NCBI RefSeq assembly: GCF_040403615.1
Contig: NZ_JBBAKG010000016.1
Span: 1 to 64,000, forward strand
DNA: 64,000 nt
Direction of reading: 5' to 3'
DNA from: Haliscomenobacter sp040403615
GTDB lineage: Bacteria; Bacteroidota; Bacteroidia; Chitinophagales; Saprospiraceae
Shown here: positions 35,035 through 43,901 of the stretch, in pieces
Layout: each line of letters starts with the position of its first letter
Position numbering within the stretch: position 1 is the first letter of the stretch
Position numbers and translations under genes: made by a program
Notes under the pieces: model-generated
Told to the model about the DNA's origin: nothing
Seen by the model: the letters and a program-made list of their open reading frames with translations, nothing else
The model's database searches: none

Positions 35035-36018
35035 ATGATTCTGGATAAAATAAACTGGGGAATGATCGGCTGCGGCAATGTGACCGAGAAAAAAAGCGGT
35101 CCAGCCTTCAATAAGGTGCCTCACTCAAGCCTGGTGGCGGTGATGGCGCGCGACATCAACAAGGCCGCCGATTATGCCCAACGGCACGGCGTACCCCGTT
35201 GGTACGACAGTGTAGATGCCCTGCTGGCTGATCCCGAGGTCAATGCCATTTACATTGCCACCCCACCCGATGTGCATGCCGATTATGCCATCCGGGCCAT
35301 GCGCGCAGGCAAGGCCGTTTATGTGGAAAAACCCATGGCGCTCAATGCTGCCGAATGCGCAACCATGAATCAGGTGAGTGCCGAAACCGGGATGCCACTT
35401 TTTGTAGCCTATTACCGCAGGGCTTTGCCCAATTTTGTCAAAATCAAAGCTTTGATAGATGAAAAAGTAATCGGAGACATTCGACTGGTGCAGGTGCGCA
35501 TCCACAATCCACCACAAGCGGAAGAGGTAGGCGAAAATCCGCAGCCCCGCTGGAGGGTTATGCCAGAAATCTCTGGTGGTGGCCATTTTCACGACCTTGC
35601 TTCGCATCAATTGGATTACCTGGAATATCTGCTTGGTGAAATCAAATCGGTACAAGGCATGTCCAGAAACCAGGCCGGTTGGTATGCTGCCGATGATATT
35701 GTGGTTGCCAACCTGGAGTTTGTCTCCGGGATGTTGGGGTCTGGTAGCTGGTGCTTCAGCGTAAACCCCGAACAACGTACGGATGAAACCCAGATCATCG
35801 GCTCCAAGGGAAAAATCAGTTTTGCTTTTTTTAATGATGCACCGATTCGAGTGGAAACGGCGGACGGGGTAGTGGAATACCCGATTCCTTATCCCGAAAA
35901 TGTGCAACAGCCTTTTATTGAAAGTATGGTACAGGAACTGCGCGGCGAGGGGAAGTGCCCCAGTATTGGTACAACGGGAGCAAGAGCAAATGCGCTGATG
36001 GATCAGATTACGGGATAG
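35035..36018 (+). CDS. Gfo/Idh/MocA-family NAD(P)-dependent oxidoreductase
   Basis: 327 residues from the ATG at 35035, chosen because the promoter above lies inside the longer frame. The Rossmann motif WGMIGCGNV is followed by the diagnostic AGKAVYVEKPMALN (Glu-Lys-Pro) and a C-terminal substrate domain with GGGHFHDLASHQLDYLEYLLG, holding the conserved Asp/His pair. It oxidises or reduces a sugar, inositol or related polyol; the exact substrate is not readable. No signal peptide. Paired divergently with the exported lactonase-type propeller. Confidence 0.9.
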   Translation: MILDKINWGMIGCGNVTEKKSGPAFNKVPHSSLVAVMARDINKAADYAQRHGVPRWYDSVDALLADPEVNAIYIATPPDVHADYAIRAMRAGKAVYVEKPMALNAAECATMNQVSAETGMPLFVAYYRRALPNFVKIKALIDEKVIGDIRLVQVRIHNPPQAEEVGENPQPRWRVMPEISGGGHFHDLASHQLDYLEYLLGEIKSVQGMSRNQAGWYAADDIVVANLEFVSGMLGSGSWCFSVNPEQRTDETQIIGSKGKISFAFFNDAPIRVETADGVVEYPIPYPENVQQPFIESMVQELRGEGKCPSIGTTGARANALMDQITG

Positions 36019-36060
36019 AGTAGGGGCAGGGTCGATTGGTTTTAATTTAGAACTGTTTTG

Positions 36061-36231
36061 GATTGGGCTGCGCCCAATCGTTTTTAATAACCGCGACGAA
36101 GCGACGGCGCGACGAAATGTGTGCTTCGCACACTTTTTCGTCGTTTTACGTCGCGCATTTGGCGCAGCCAAATGGAATCGTCGCGCCGTCGCGCCGTCGC
36201 GGTTATTAAAAAACAAGCAGCGAAGCTGCTT
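36061..36231. repeat. Multi-hairpin cruciform repeat
   Basis: Five stems lie in 171 bases: GATTGGGC/GCCCAATC (36061-36079), a long outer stem starting TTTTTAATAACCGCGACG (36080) that pairs with the stretch ending near 36212, an inner GTGTG/CACAC, an inner CATTTGGC/GCCAAATG (36156-36174), and AAGCAGC/GCTGCTT (36215-36231). The outer stem is about 34 bp with a two-base bulge. It has no ORF. It lies between convergent genes. Confidence 0.75.
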
Positions 36232-36283
36232 AAACAAATAAAAATCAGAACCAATAGACCCTGAGAGTAGGGGAGATGGGGTA

Positions 36284-36337
36284 TTTGACACAGATTTGAT
36301 GCAGATTGCTTACTCATCTGCATCAAACCTGTGCGAA
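36284..36337. terminator. Hairpin before the cytochrome gene's 3' end
   Basis: CACAGATTTGATGCAGAT and ATCTGCATCAAACCTGTG pair with one mismatch around a nine-base loop, with weaker pairing outside. There is no T tract; it may be another dispersed repeat with terminator-like effect. Confidence 0.5.
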
Positions 36338-36348
36338 ATACATCTTCG

Positions 36349-36936
36349 CTACTGCATCGGAGCAGCTACTGGCGCAGGTACCAGGTTGCTTACCGGAGGC
36401 AGTGACTTCAGGTAAGCAAAAATAGCCTTCATGTCCTCTTCCTTCATGTTGACATAGTTTACCCAGGGCATCGGAGGCAACATCATGCGCCCTCCATCCA
36501 GTCCTTTGGCTTTTCCTTCGGTCAAGGCTTTTTTGAATTGCGCAAACGACCACTCTCCAATGCCCGTTGGATCAGGAGTAAGGTTGGCCGAATAGGTGAT
36601 TCCCCAGGGGCCAACTGCCACCGTAGTCATGGAGTTGAAGAGTACCCAATTTCCCGGAGCGGTCATGCTTTTGTCGGTAATGGCCGGAATGGGCAGCTTG
36701 GCCGGGTGGCCAGAAAGCCGCAATTCAGGATCTGGAATGGGGCCTCGGTCGGTCATTTTTTTGGGCGAATGGCAATCTTCGCAACCACTGATGGTGACGA
36801 GGTATTCTCCGCGTTCAACGAGTTTGGAGGCGGTTGCTTCTTCGGGTTTTCCATCAGATTTTGGCGCTTCTTGGGCGCATTGAAAGGTCAGAAAGGCCAA
36901 TGCCAGGGCTGGCAGCCAGATGAGTGATTTTTTCAT
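36349..36936 (-). CDS. Cytochrome c family lipoprotein, one CxxCH
   Basis: 195 residues. The lipobox TFQC (Cys20) predicts a lipid anchor. A haem c site CEDCH at 52-56 follows ERGEYLVTISG, and later text such as YSANLTPDPTGIGEWSFAQF and MLPPMPWVNYVNMKEEDMKA resembles the class I cytochrome subunits of dehydrogenase or thiosulfate-oxidation systems. It is a periplasmic electron carrier. No partner dehydrogenase is adjacent. It carries one haem only, despite the length allowing for two domains. Confidence 0.85.
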   Translation of the reverse strand: MKKSLIWLPALALAFLTFQCAQEAPKSDGKPEEATASKLVERGEYLVTISGCEDCHSPKKMTDRGPIPDPELRLSGHPAKLPIPAITDKSMTAPGNWVLFNSMTTVAVGPWGITYSANLTPDPTGIGEWSFAQFKKALTEGKAKGLDGGRMMLPPMPWVNYVNMKEEDMKAIFAYLKSLPPVSNLVPAPVAAPMQ

Positions 36937-37038
36937 GCGGTTTGGATTTTAGGGGATTTTATTGTGTTGTTCCCTCATGCATCTAAAATAGTGAATTTGT
37001 GTTGAATGGTAGTGAGGATGAAGGAAAATTTATGCTGC

Positions 37039-37263
37039 CTATTGCTCATAAAAATCATACTTTGAATACGGAAGATCGGGAAGTATTCCTTTAAGGTGCG
37101 CAACCATCTCTAAACGATTAGAAGAAGGGGGCACAACTTCTGTGTCCTGAATAGGATGTGCTGGTAAAATAATGATTTCCAGATCAATGTCATGGAAATG
37201 CTCAGGAAGCTGAATCATCAGTAGTCCATTTTCTGATTTTTGTATGGTACGTACTGCTTGCAT
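37039..37263 (-). CDS. Small antitoxin-like protein
   Basis: 74 residues. The N-terminal VRTIQKSENGLLMIQLPEHF, then DIDLEIIILPA, resembles short AbrB/DUF2281-type antitoxin N-termini that start with a beta-rich module, with a variable tail. No toxin gene adjoins it. Another small gene of similar style lies 57 bases upstream on the same strand. The call rests on general pattern only. Confidence 0.5.
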   Translation of the reverse strand: MQAVRTIQKSENGLLMIQLPEHFHDIDLEIIILPAHPIQDTEVVPPSSNRLEMVAHLKGILPDLPYSKYDFYEQ

Positions 37264-37320
37264 TTTTTTGAGTTAACTTGGTGCAAGATGGGGATATTTT
37301 TGGGGCTTGTCAAGGTGGGT

Positions 37321-37527
37321 TCAGAAAGTGTTGATTTTGATATCATTTGCTGAGCAGGCTAGAAGGTCTTCTAAGGGCTCTTGGATGTCTGGTTCTTTGA
37401 TGAGTTGGTCAAACTCGGCTTTGTTGATTGGCTGATAGCCTTGCTCGCGCTTCATTTCTTCCAAGTCAAAACCAGCCCGAATCGGCTTTGCCAATTGTTC
37501 AAGGATATTCTTTTCATCAGCTTGCAT
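37321..37527 (-). CDS. Small hypothetical protein, antitoxin-like
   Basis: 68 residues, acidic and helical (ADEKNILEQLAKPIRAGFDL, EEMKREQGYQPINKAEFDQL). No family recognised. It could be an orphan antitoxin or a regulator; it may be co-transcribed with 37039-37263. Interval 37528-37703 shows nothing. Confidence 0.45.
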   Translation of the reverse strand: MQADEKNILEQLAKPIRAGFDLEEMKREQGYQPINKAEFDQLIKEPDIQEPLEDLLACSANDIKINTF

Positions 37528-37703
37528 GGGCTTGAAAGTTTTGACTGCTCAAAATACAAAGAGGTGACATTTTCATTCAAGGCGTTGGTTGGTTGCAAAC
37601 TTTTTTCATGCTGTTTGCCATTCCCATGATTTTGGTGGCGTTGCTGCCACAAGTGCGTAGTTTTTACAAAAAATCGTAGATTTATGATTACGTTTTTTTT
37701 ATC

Positions 37704-39041
37704 CTAAAAAGTATCAACTAAACTTTTGGTGCTTTCGTGTTCTAATTCAGCTATTTTAGCCACGTGCTTTTCTATGTTTATAAATTGAAGGATTAACCAA
37801 GCCAAGCCAATAAATAGCTCGAAAAAAATAAAGGAAATGTTCCAATTAAAATTTTCCTTTATTGGTCCCACCAAAGATGCCCCCGCAATCGAACCTACGG
37901 CTCCCATGGTCATGAAAATAGTGAATTGACTGGCCGAAATGTTTTTTGAGCAACACTGCATAGCAATTGCAAAAACGCCAATTTTTGCAATTGCATTTAA
38001 CAACCGATAAACAATGATGAAGCCGTATAACATATTGGTATTTTGCCAATAAACGCCCGCAAAATTCAGGGCAAGCACCAGCAGCACGATCAATAGAAAA
38101 TAAATATTAATCATGCGTTTTTTGCCAAATCTTTCTATCAAATATCCACCCGCCAACATTCCGATAATGCCCCCAATGAGGTCTGCGGTGGCAAAGGCTT
38201 GTGAGTAAACTACATTAGTCCACCCCGTGATTTTTACCGCAAAAATGGGCAGTAAGTGTTCAAAAAAATTGTAAGCCCCTTGGGTAATAAACAAAAGTAT
38301 GACTACTAGCAGGGAGTTACGCAACCGAAAAACGTTGAATAATGCCTTTAAAATAACCGACCAATTCGATATTTGCAGCTTCTGGGAGGTTTCCGAAGCC
38401 TTGCCTGTGGTAAAAGGTAGTATCTTCTCGCCTTTGTGTTCTCGGATTACAATTGGTACAATGGTAATAAGAGCCACCAGAAAAAACAGGGTAAGCATAG
38501 AAGCCTTAAAGCCATACTCGTTTAAGATCCAACTGCACAACACCAACGATAGCGAACTGCCCACCATTCGAGAGCCTTGCATATAGCCGTTAGCGCGGGC
38601 TTGTTGGTCGGCAGGAACTACATCTACCGCCATGGCGTCGCCAGCGGCATCTTGCATGGCTCCGAAAGAGGACACCAAAAAAGCGGCTGCCAGAAATTTA
38701 TTGAGGTTGTTTAAGGGGTCGTCCACAAAGGCAAAGGCAATGATACTGAGCATTAATCCGAGATGCCCAAAAAGTACCCAGGGTCTTTTTCTTCCCATCG
38801 GCAGGTAGGTGTACCTGTCCATAAGGGGCGCAATAATAAATTTGAAAGTCCACGGAACAGAACAAGCTACGGCAAACTGACCGATTTCGCTTGGCGATTT
38901 GCCTTGCATGGCCATCCAGGCAGGTATGCCCACAAACAACATTCCTTGTGCGAGTCCTTCTGCAAAATAAAGGGCTGCAAAATTGAAATACCGCAGAAAC
39001 GCACTTTCGGATAGCGTGGGGAAATTTATTTTTGCCTGCAT
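37704..39041 (-). CDS. MFS transporter, AmpG/acetyl-CoA-transporter-like
   Basis: 445 residues with 12 predicted helices. The early motif PWTFKFIIAPLMDRYTYLPM, then GRKRPWVLFG, is typical of the AmpG/PAT branch of the major facilitator superfamily, whose members import muropeptides or acyl-type substrates by proton symport. It follows the SusD gene after 36 bases on the same strand, so the three genes form a likely operon in which SusC/SusD take a substrate across the outer membrane and this protein takes it across the inner membrane. Confidence 0.85.
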   Translation of the reverse strand: MQAKINFPTLSESAFLRYFNFAALYFAEGLAQGMLFVGIPAWMAMQGKSPSEIGQFAVACSVPWTFKFIIAPLMDRYTYLPMGRKRPWVLFGHLGLMLSIIAFAFVDDPLNNLNKFLAAAFLVSSFGAMQDAAGDAMAVDVVPADQQARANGYMQGSRMVGSSLSLVLCSWILNEYGFKASMLTLFFLVALITIVPIVIREHKGEKILPFTTGKASETSQKLQISNWSVILKALFNVFRLRNSLLVVILLFITQGAYNFFEHLLPIFAVKITGWTNVVYSQAFATADLIGGIIGMLAGGYLIERFGKKRMINIYFLLIVLLVLALNFAGVYWQNTNMLYGFIIVYRLLNAIAKIGVFAIAMQCCSKNISASQFTIFMTMGAVGSIAGASLVGPIKENFNWNISFIFFELFIGLAWLILQFINIEKHVAKIAELEHESTKSLVDTF

Positions 39042-39077
39042 ATATTTGTCTACTTCTTAACTCAAAGGTAATTCCAA

Positions 39078-40508
39078 TTATTGAAAAATGGCTACTTTGG
39101 TAAATTGGTCAGGGAATGGCTTTGGCACATTTGGATTCGCATTGATTTCTTGTTGCGGATAAATAAACCGTTGTGGTTTTTTGGTGCCAACAATCAGCAT
39201 TATTGGCAACTGGACCACTGGCAAGGCGGCAGCCAAACGACGGTAATCGTTGAAGGCTTCGTATTGCATCAGCAAAATAATAAATCGTTGGCTGATGATT
39301 TCGTACAACATTGCCCTTTGTACCGTGGGTAAATTTGTAGGATTTGCCAACCCCAAAATACCAAAATCGTTGATAAGATAGGCATCATACCGCCTGTTGG
39401 TAGCCGAAAAAATTTTCCCGTTCAAATAGCCCGTGGCTAAGGTTGCTCTTGTTTTATTTAGTGCCACTAAAGCAGCGTTGGTATTGTCAAGTCGTGCTTC
39501 GGCTTCGGCAATAATTAACTGGTTTTCGTAATAACTAATAATTGGATGCGGAGCATCGGCCACAAAAGCACCGTCGGTTGTGTTGGGGTCTTGGCTGTTT
39601 GGGGCCGTAATTCCTACTTTTACGTAATGATTGTACAAGGCCGTTTCATTCGTTTTTAAATTAACACCATTGATACGACTCTGCATCAAAGCCCTCAAAA
39701 AAGTACCCTCAAAACCCGTATCTCCCGCACGGCTGACCCTAAAAAAATCGTAGTTTTGGTTAGTATTCTGCCCCTGACTGGTGCCGTGCGGAATGAGCGC
39801 ATCGCCGTTGGTATTTTGAATACCTAGATTGGCACTGGCAATGGCTTGCTCATAGTTGTTGGTGTGCAAGTACAGCCGTGCTTTTAGGGTATTGGCCAAG
39901 GCTTTCCATTTATTCACATTTCCTTGGAAGATAAAGTCATTTGCCCCAAAAGCCAAACCAGTTGTGGCAGAGAGATTAATGATGGCTTTGTCTAAGTTAA
40001 TTTGCAGGGCGGCATACACATCGGCTTGCTTATCGAAAACAGGCGTGGGAAAATCTTGGCTATTAAATGCCTGACTGTAAGGCACATCACCGTACAATGC
40101 CGTTGCTTTCGCAATCACGAGGGCTTCTAATATTTGCCCCACTCCCTTCGTCCATTTATCGCTCAGCACATCGGCTTTTGTTTGTATGAGCCGAGCTTGA
40201 TTGGCTACTGGATATAGATTATTCCAACTAAAAGTTTGAGAAGACACAATGTATTGGGCAAACCCAAGGTGAGCCCGAGATAAGCCGTTCAACTCCCCCG
40301 CCCACATCGAAGCAATGCGAACATCGGTGTCTTCGTGCAGAAACGCTACACCGAGCATAGTGCCCGAAAGTAAAGTTTTCACATCTACGTCGGTTACTGC
40401 ATTGGGGTTGATTTGAATGTCGTTTTCATCGAACAAGTTTTTACAGCCACTCAATAGATTGGCAGTAAACAAAATGACGATTGCGGTATAAATACGAAAG
40501 TTTTTCAT
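39078..40508 (-). CDS. SusD/RagB-family nutrient-binding outer-membrane lipoprotein
   Basis: 476 residues. The lipobox LLSGC (Cys22) marks a lipoprotein. TPR-like helices with LYGDVPYSQAFN, KWKALANTLKARLYLHTNNY and the C-terminal QRFIILLMQYEAFNDYRR match the SusD-like family. It binds substrate at the cell surface and forms the lid of the SusC channel. It starts 10 bases after susC. No glycoside hydrolase or protease gene is in the operon, so the ligand could be a peptide, a short glycan or another nutrient. Confidence 0.9.
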   Translation of the reverse strand: MKNFRIYTAIVILFTANLLSGCKNLFDENDIQINPNAVTDVDVKTLLSGTMLGVAFLHEDTDVRIASMWAGELNGLSRAHLGFAQYIVSSQTFSWNNLYPVANQARLIQTKADVLSDKWTKGVGQILEALVIAKATALYGDVPYSQAFNSQDFPTPVFDKQADVYAALQINLDKAIINLSATTGLAFGANDFIFQGNVNKWKALANTLKARLYLHTNNYEQAIASANLGIQNTNGDALIPHGTSQGQNTNQNYDFFRVSRAGDTGFEGTFLRALMQSRINGVNLKTNETALYNHYVKVGITAPNSQDPNTTDGAFVADAPHPIISYYENQLIIAEAEARLDNTNAALVALNKTRATLATGYLNGKIFSATNRRYDAYLINDFGILGLANPTNLPTVQRAMLYEIISQRFIILLMQYEAFNDYRRLAAALPVVQLPIMLIVGTKKPQRFIYPQQEINANPNVPKPFPDQFTKVAIFQ

Positions 40509-40518
40509 TTTTTTGAAC

Positions 40519-43500
40519 TTAGTATTTAATGAGTACAGAAAATAAAATTGATTTTGTACTCGGATTTACAAACCAATCTTGCCCTCGTGCAAGCCCCGAC
40601 CCCGTTACGTTCGATTCGGGATCTACGCCCGTGTACTTGGTCCAAAGTATTAGGTTTCTACCTGTAAGAGAAAAGTCAATATTGGACAACTGGGTGTTTT
40701 TGAGAACTTTAATGTTCTTCAAAGAGTAAGAAAACGTAACTTCCCTGAGGCGAGAAGCACTGCCGTCTTCCACAAATTGCTTGTAAGATGCAGTGTTAGA
40801 TGCCGACCCTCGACCCTGAAACCAAGCCTGATTTAAGGCCACTGGCCCCGCCCCAAAATCTTTTATTTGCCCTTGAAAAGACGTACCTGCCGCAATCGTA
40901 CGTCCGTTTACGTCTTTCAAACCGCCTTCGGGTGCCGTTGCCGTGCTACCAACATCGGCGTGAGTGCCGAAAGAATAGAGCGAACCCCTTGTGCCGTTAA
41001 AAAAATCGTTGCCTTGCACCCTGTCAAATAGCACAAATAAAGAAAGTGCTTTGTAAGAAAACGTACTGCCCAAACTACCCCGCCAATCGGGGTTTGGGTC
41101 GCCGATAACCTCAACGCCCGTGCCAGCTTGTGGGAAACCGTTGGCATCTAAAACGTATTTACCCGTTTCGTTTTTCAAGAAATCGGTTGAAAGAAAAACC
41201 CCAAAAGGCTGACCAGCAATGAGCGAAGAATTTTGAATAAAACTGTCGAATATTGTATATGAATTTACCCCCGCCAGGGACGTTACCCTATTTCTGTTTT
41301 TGGAAAAGTTGGCCGAGATGTTCCACTTAAAATTGCGTTTTCTTAATACATCGGCGTTCAGTTCTAATTCAATCCCGTTGTTTTTTAACTCTGCCGCATT
41401 GCTATTGAAAGTGGTAAAGCCCGTGGAAGCGGGTAAACTGATGGGCAAAATAACATCTTTGGTGCGGTTGCTGTATACCGTGGCCGAAAAACTAACTCGG
41501 TTTTTCAGGAAACGTAAATCAACGCCTAACTCGGTTTCGGTTTTTATTTCAGGACGCAAAAATGCGTTGCCCGAGGTGGTACTCCGCACGTAGCCGCCGT
41601 TATAAATTGGGCTAATGCCCGATAAACCACTCGAAAACGCATCGCCGTAAGCGGCGGCATTGAAGTTATTGAAATTTTGGTAAGGCTGCGGCTGTATGCC
41701 CACTTGCCCCCAAGCCAAGCGGAGTTTGCCGAAGCTAAAAACTGAATTATCATCGAAGTATTTTAACTGGCTAAATTGCCAAGCCACCGCCGCCGATGGA
41801 AAGAAAAAGCTGTTTTTTGTATTGGTTCCGAAAGTAGATGCCGCCTCGTTTCGGCCTGTAAAAGTAAAAAACAGCATGTTGTAGGCTTCCAAATCGGCCT
41901 GTGCATAAAATCCGTAGGTGCGGTTTAAAGAACTAAAATTGTTGGCAGACAGATTACTGTTCACCGCGTTAGTTAAAATGTTGGGGGCATCGGCAATGAT
42001 AAAATTGGTAATACTGCTCGACAAACTGGCTCGCCTGCGGCTGTTGTAATTGAAACCCACCAACAAAGAGCCGTCAATATTATTGCCAAGTGATTTTTTG
42101 GCGACTGCAAACAAATCGGTGTTAAACTGCTTTTCCGACACCCAATTTTTAGAAAGAGCCCCCTTTGGAAAATTGGCAGAATTACGGGCAAAGCGCTCTA
42201 ATCGGTTGTCGTTGAAATTATCAATTCCAAACCGAGCGGTGGCAGTCAGCCAATTTACGGGAGCAGCGTCAAATTGCACGTTACCAATTAATCTATCTAC
42301 ATCGCTGGTGTTGTTGTTGTAAATAATATTCCAATTTGGGTTGGCGTAAATCGTACTCAGTTCTCTTCCCAACGGGTTCCGGTACGACACGTGAGCATTG
42401 GGAAACACTTGGCCAGTGGGGTCGGTATAAACACCATCGTAAAAATCGTTGTTAAAATCGGCGGGGGTGCGTAGGCTACTCAGCAAAATTCCGTCGGCAT
42501 TGTCGCCTTCTTGCGCCCTGCTGGAATTTATTTTGGTGTAGGCTACATTTGCACTGGCCGTAAACCAGTCGGTAAATTGGCTCGTTACGTTTACCCTCGC
42601 TGTTTTGCGTTTGTAGTCACTAAAATTTTTAACAACGCCTTGTTGGTTCAAATCGCCGTAACTGATAAGAAAGGTAGATTTTTCGTTTCCCCCACTCACG
42701 TTCAAGGTATTATCAGAGAAATAGCCCGTTTGAAAAGCATCTTTTGTGTGGTCGAAAACATCTCGGGAATTCTTACCACCATGCGGATTGGCCGCCGTGC
42801 CAGGGGCAATGGCATATCTGTTGGTACCATCCGCCAGCGTTACAAACCCTTGATAGCCTGGGGCAGTTAGATTGGTAATAAATTGGTCTGCACCGCCGGC
42901 CCTGTCAGCAATTAAATCGCCAAAATTAGAGCGATTACCCTGTGCATAAAGCCCATTAGAACCCTGTCCATACTGCGTCTGCAAAGCGTGTATTTTATTT
43001 ACACGGTCAAAGGATACGGTAGATTTAAGTGATACATTTAATTTGCCGTCGGTACGTTTGCCCTTTTTTGTGGTAATAACAATAACGCCATTGGCCGCCC
43101 TCGAACCCCAAAGCGCCGCCGCTGATGCGCCTTTGAGGACTTCCACCCGCTCAATATCTTCGGGGTTAATATCGTTGATACGAGATTGTTGAATAATACC
43201 ATTGCTACGGGCGGCCCCAATATTATCGGTAGAATTACTCACTGGCATTCCATCAACAATAAAAAGTGGTTGGGCATTTCCGTTGATGGTATTCTGCCCT
43301 CTTATTTGAATGTACGAACCCGCGCCTGGGTCTCCACCGCTTCGGGTTATCAACACGCCAGCGACCTTTCCACTCAACCCGTTCAACACGCCCGTTTCGC
43401 CCGATTGGGCGATGCTGTTGCCTTTAAGGGTAGTTATTGACGAAGCAAATTTATCCCGCTCGCCTTTTAAACCCAATGCGGTAACGATGACAGATTCAAA

Positions 43501-43806
43501 CTGCACAACATCATCTATAAGAATTACGTTGATTATTGATCTTCCTTCGATTTTTTCCTCTACTGTTTTCATACCAACAAAAGAAAACATCAATGTTGAA
43601 GCAGTTGCAGGAATGTTCAAAGTGTATTTTCCAGTTTTGTCTGTTGAAGTACCTACATTAGTTCCTTTTACATTTACTGTGGCACCAAGTAAGGCTTTAG
43701 AGCTATCGGTAAAAGTAACTATTCCACTAATTTGCTTATTTTGGGCTAAAACAAATTGACTCCAAAAAAACAGCGTGAGTATTGGTAGAAGTAATCTTAT
43801 ATTCAT
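40519..43806 (-). CDS. SusC/RagA-type TonB-dependent outer-membrane transporter
   Basis: 1095 residues, a typical length. It has a signal peptide (1-21, FVLAQ), then a carboxypeptidase-regulatory-like N-terminal domain (about 25-100, GATVNVKGTNVGTSTDKTGK), the plug with GEGGV-like LSGKVAGVLITRSGGDPG and the signature QPLFIVDGMPV and WGSRAANGVIVITTKKGK, and a 22-strand barrel ending SILFSVLIKY. It imports substrate with TonB energy together with the SusD lipoprotein. An IS1-like element sits about 100 bases upstream of its start and may affect expression. Confidence 0.92.
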   Translation of the reverse strand: MNIRLLLPILTLFFWSQFVLAQNKQISGIVTFTDSSKALLGATVNVKGTNVGTSTDKTGKYTLNIPATASTLMFSFVGMKTVEEKIEGRSIINVILIDDVVQFESVIVTALGLKGERDKFASSITTLKGNSIAQSGETGVLNGLSGKVAGVLITRSGGDPGAGSYIQIRGQNTINGNAQPLFIVDGMPVSNSTDNIGAARSNGIIQQSRINDINPEDIERVEVLKGASAAALWGSRAANGVIVITTKKGKRTDGKLNVSLKSTVSFDRVNKIHALQTQYGQGSNGLYAQGNRSNFGDLIADRAGGADQFITNLTAPGYQGFVTLADGTNRYAIAPGTAANPHGGKNSRDVFDHTKDAFQTGYFSDNTLNVSGGNEKSTFLISYGDLNQQGVVKNFSDYKRKTARVNVTSQFTDWFTASANVAYTKINSSRAQEGDNADGILLSSLRTPADFNNDFYDGVYTDPTGQVFPNAHVSYRNPLGRELSTIYANPNWNIIYNNNTSDVDRLIGNVQFDAAPVNWLTATARFGIDNFNDNRLERFARNSANFPKGALSKNWVSEKQFNTDLFAVAKKSLGNNIDGSLLVGFNYNSRRRASLSSSITNFIIADAPNILTNAVNSNLSANNFSSLNRTYGFYAQADLEAYNMLFFTFTGRNEAASTFGTNTKNSFFFPSAAVAWQFSQLKYFDDNSVFSFGKLRLAWGQVGIQPQPYQNFNNFNAAAYGDAFSSGLSGISPIYNGGYVRSTTSGNAFLRPEIKTETELGVDLRFLKNRVSFSATVYSNRTKDVILPISLPASTGFTTFNSNAAELKNNGIELELNADVLRKRNFKWNISANFSKNRNRVTSLAGVNSYTIFDSFIQNSSLIAGQPFGVFLSTDFLKNETGKYVLDANGFPQAGTGVEVIGDPNPDWRGSLGSTFSYKALSLFVLFDRVQGNDFFNGTRGSLYSFGTHADVGSTATAPEGGLKDVNGRTIAAGTSFQGQIKDFGAGPVALNQAWFQGRGSASNTASYKQFVEDGSASRLREVTFSYSLKNIKVLKNTQLSNIDFSLTGRNLILWTKYTGVDPESNVTGSGLARGQDWFVNPSTKSILFSVLIKY

Positions 43807-43901
43807 TAGGAGGAAACTTTGCCTTTTACAAGGCTTGATCGTTTGAAGTATCTTATTCTACACAAACCTCAAAAACAAAAATTTGTTCATTTTAAAAAAT
43901 C

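Noticed and set aside
35125..36291. 388-codon minus ORF opposite the Gfo/Idh gene
   Set aside because: Antisense of a recognised Rossmann-fold gene; it also runs through the cruciform repeat.
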